Assembly: GCA_000310025.1 (NCBI GenBank)
Contig: FN649728.1
Coordinates: 2,845,996 to 2,909,995, forward strand
DNA: 64,000 bases
Direction of reading: 5' to 3'
From: Ectocarpus siliculosus
Taxonomy: Eukaryota; Sar; Phaeophyceae; Ectocarpales; Ectocarpaceae
Shown in pieces: positions 63,980 through 64,000 of this stretch. Below the pieces are notes generated by a model that was not told where the DNA came from, did not search any database, and saw only the letters and a program-made list of their open reading frames with translations. Numbering within the stretch: position 1 is the first letter of the stretch; every line of letters starts with the position of its first letter. A program made the position numbers and the translations under genes.

Positions 63980-64000
63980 CCCCCCCCCCCCCCCCCCCCC
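63980..64000 (+). repeat. C homopolymer at window end
   Basis: At least 21 consecutive C running to the last base, like those flanking the N gap. Confidence 0.95.

Noticed and set aside
1-64000. Bacterial-type systems (CRISPR arrays, operons, integrons, phage genes)
   Set aside because: The whole window shows intron-split eukaryotic genes; no regular spacer-repeat array or operon-like gene spacing is present.

Overview
The window is nuclear DNA from an intron-rich eukaryote. Genes are split into many short exons (about 50-300 nt) by GT-AG introns of a few hundred bases to about 2 kb. The gene set is an ATG2 lipid-transfer protein, an ACL4-type ribosomal-protein chaperone, a plant/alga-type TENA-HAD thiamine-salvage fusion, a PROSER3-like protein and a giant EMAP-type microtubule protein. 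This mix suggests a flagellated, probably photosynthetic protist lineage. A stramenopile such as a brown alga fits best, but that is inference; nothing in the sequence names the species. Exon limits below come from hand reading of splice sites, reading-frame phase and remembered family motifs; no search was run.

Layout. 68-9687 (+): the C-terminal part of an ATG2 homologue whose 5' end lies outside the window. 11358-15028 (+): a complete eight-exon TPR gene resembling ACL4, the dedicated chaperone of ribosomal protein uL4. 15627-21351 (-): a TH2-like gene joining a TENA_E domain to a HAD phosphatase. It converges on the ACL4 gene and diverges, across a 279-bp interval, from a PROSER3-like gene at 21631-25110 (+). 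27122-58250 (+): one 31-kb gene with about 50 exons, coding for an EF-hand module followed by three EMAP units (HELP motif plus WD40 propellers), about 2,350 residues. 58.3-64 kb is gene-poor and repeat-rich: a 72-bp minisatellite, two blocks of a palindromic CATGGAA/TTTCATG repeat, microsatellites, a hairpin with a Pol III-like box, and a few weak coding candidates.

The introns of the EMAP gene hold at least three copies of a dispersed repeat with C-rich ends, in both orientations. A 100-N assembly gap lies inside one copy and is flanked by long C runs. The window also ends in a C run, so homopolymer C tracts limit the assembly.

The genes do not form a pathway. ATG2 acts in autophagosome growth, ACL4 in ribosome assembly and TH2 in thiamine salvage. 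The PROSER3-like and EMAP proteins may both belong to the centriole/axoneme cytoskeleton, which is inference from relatives.
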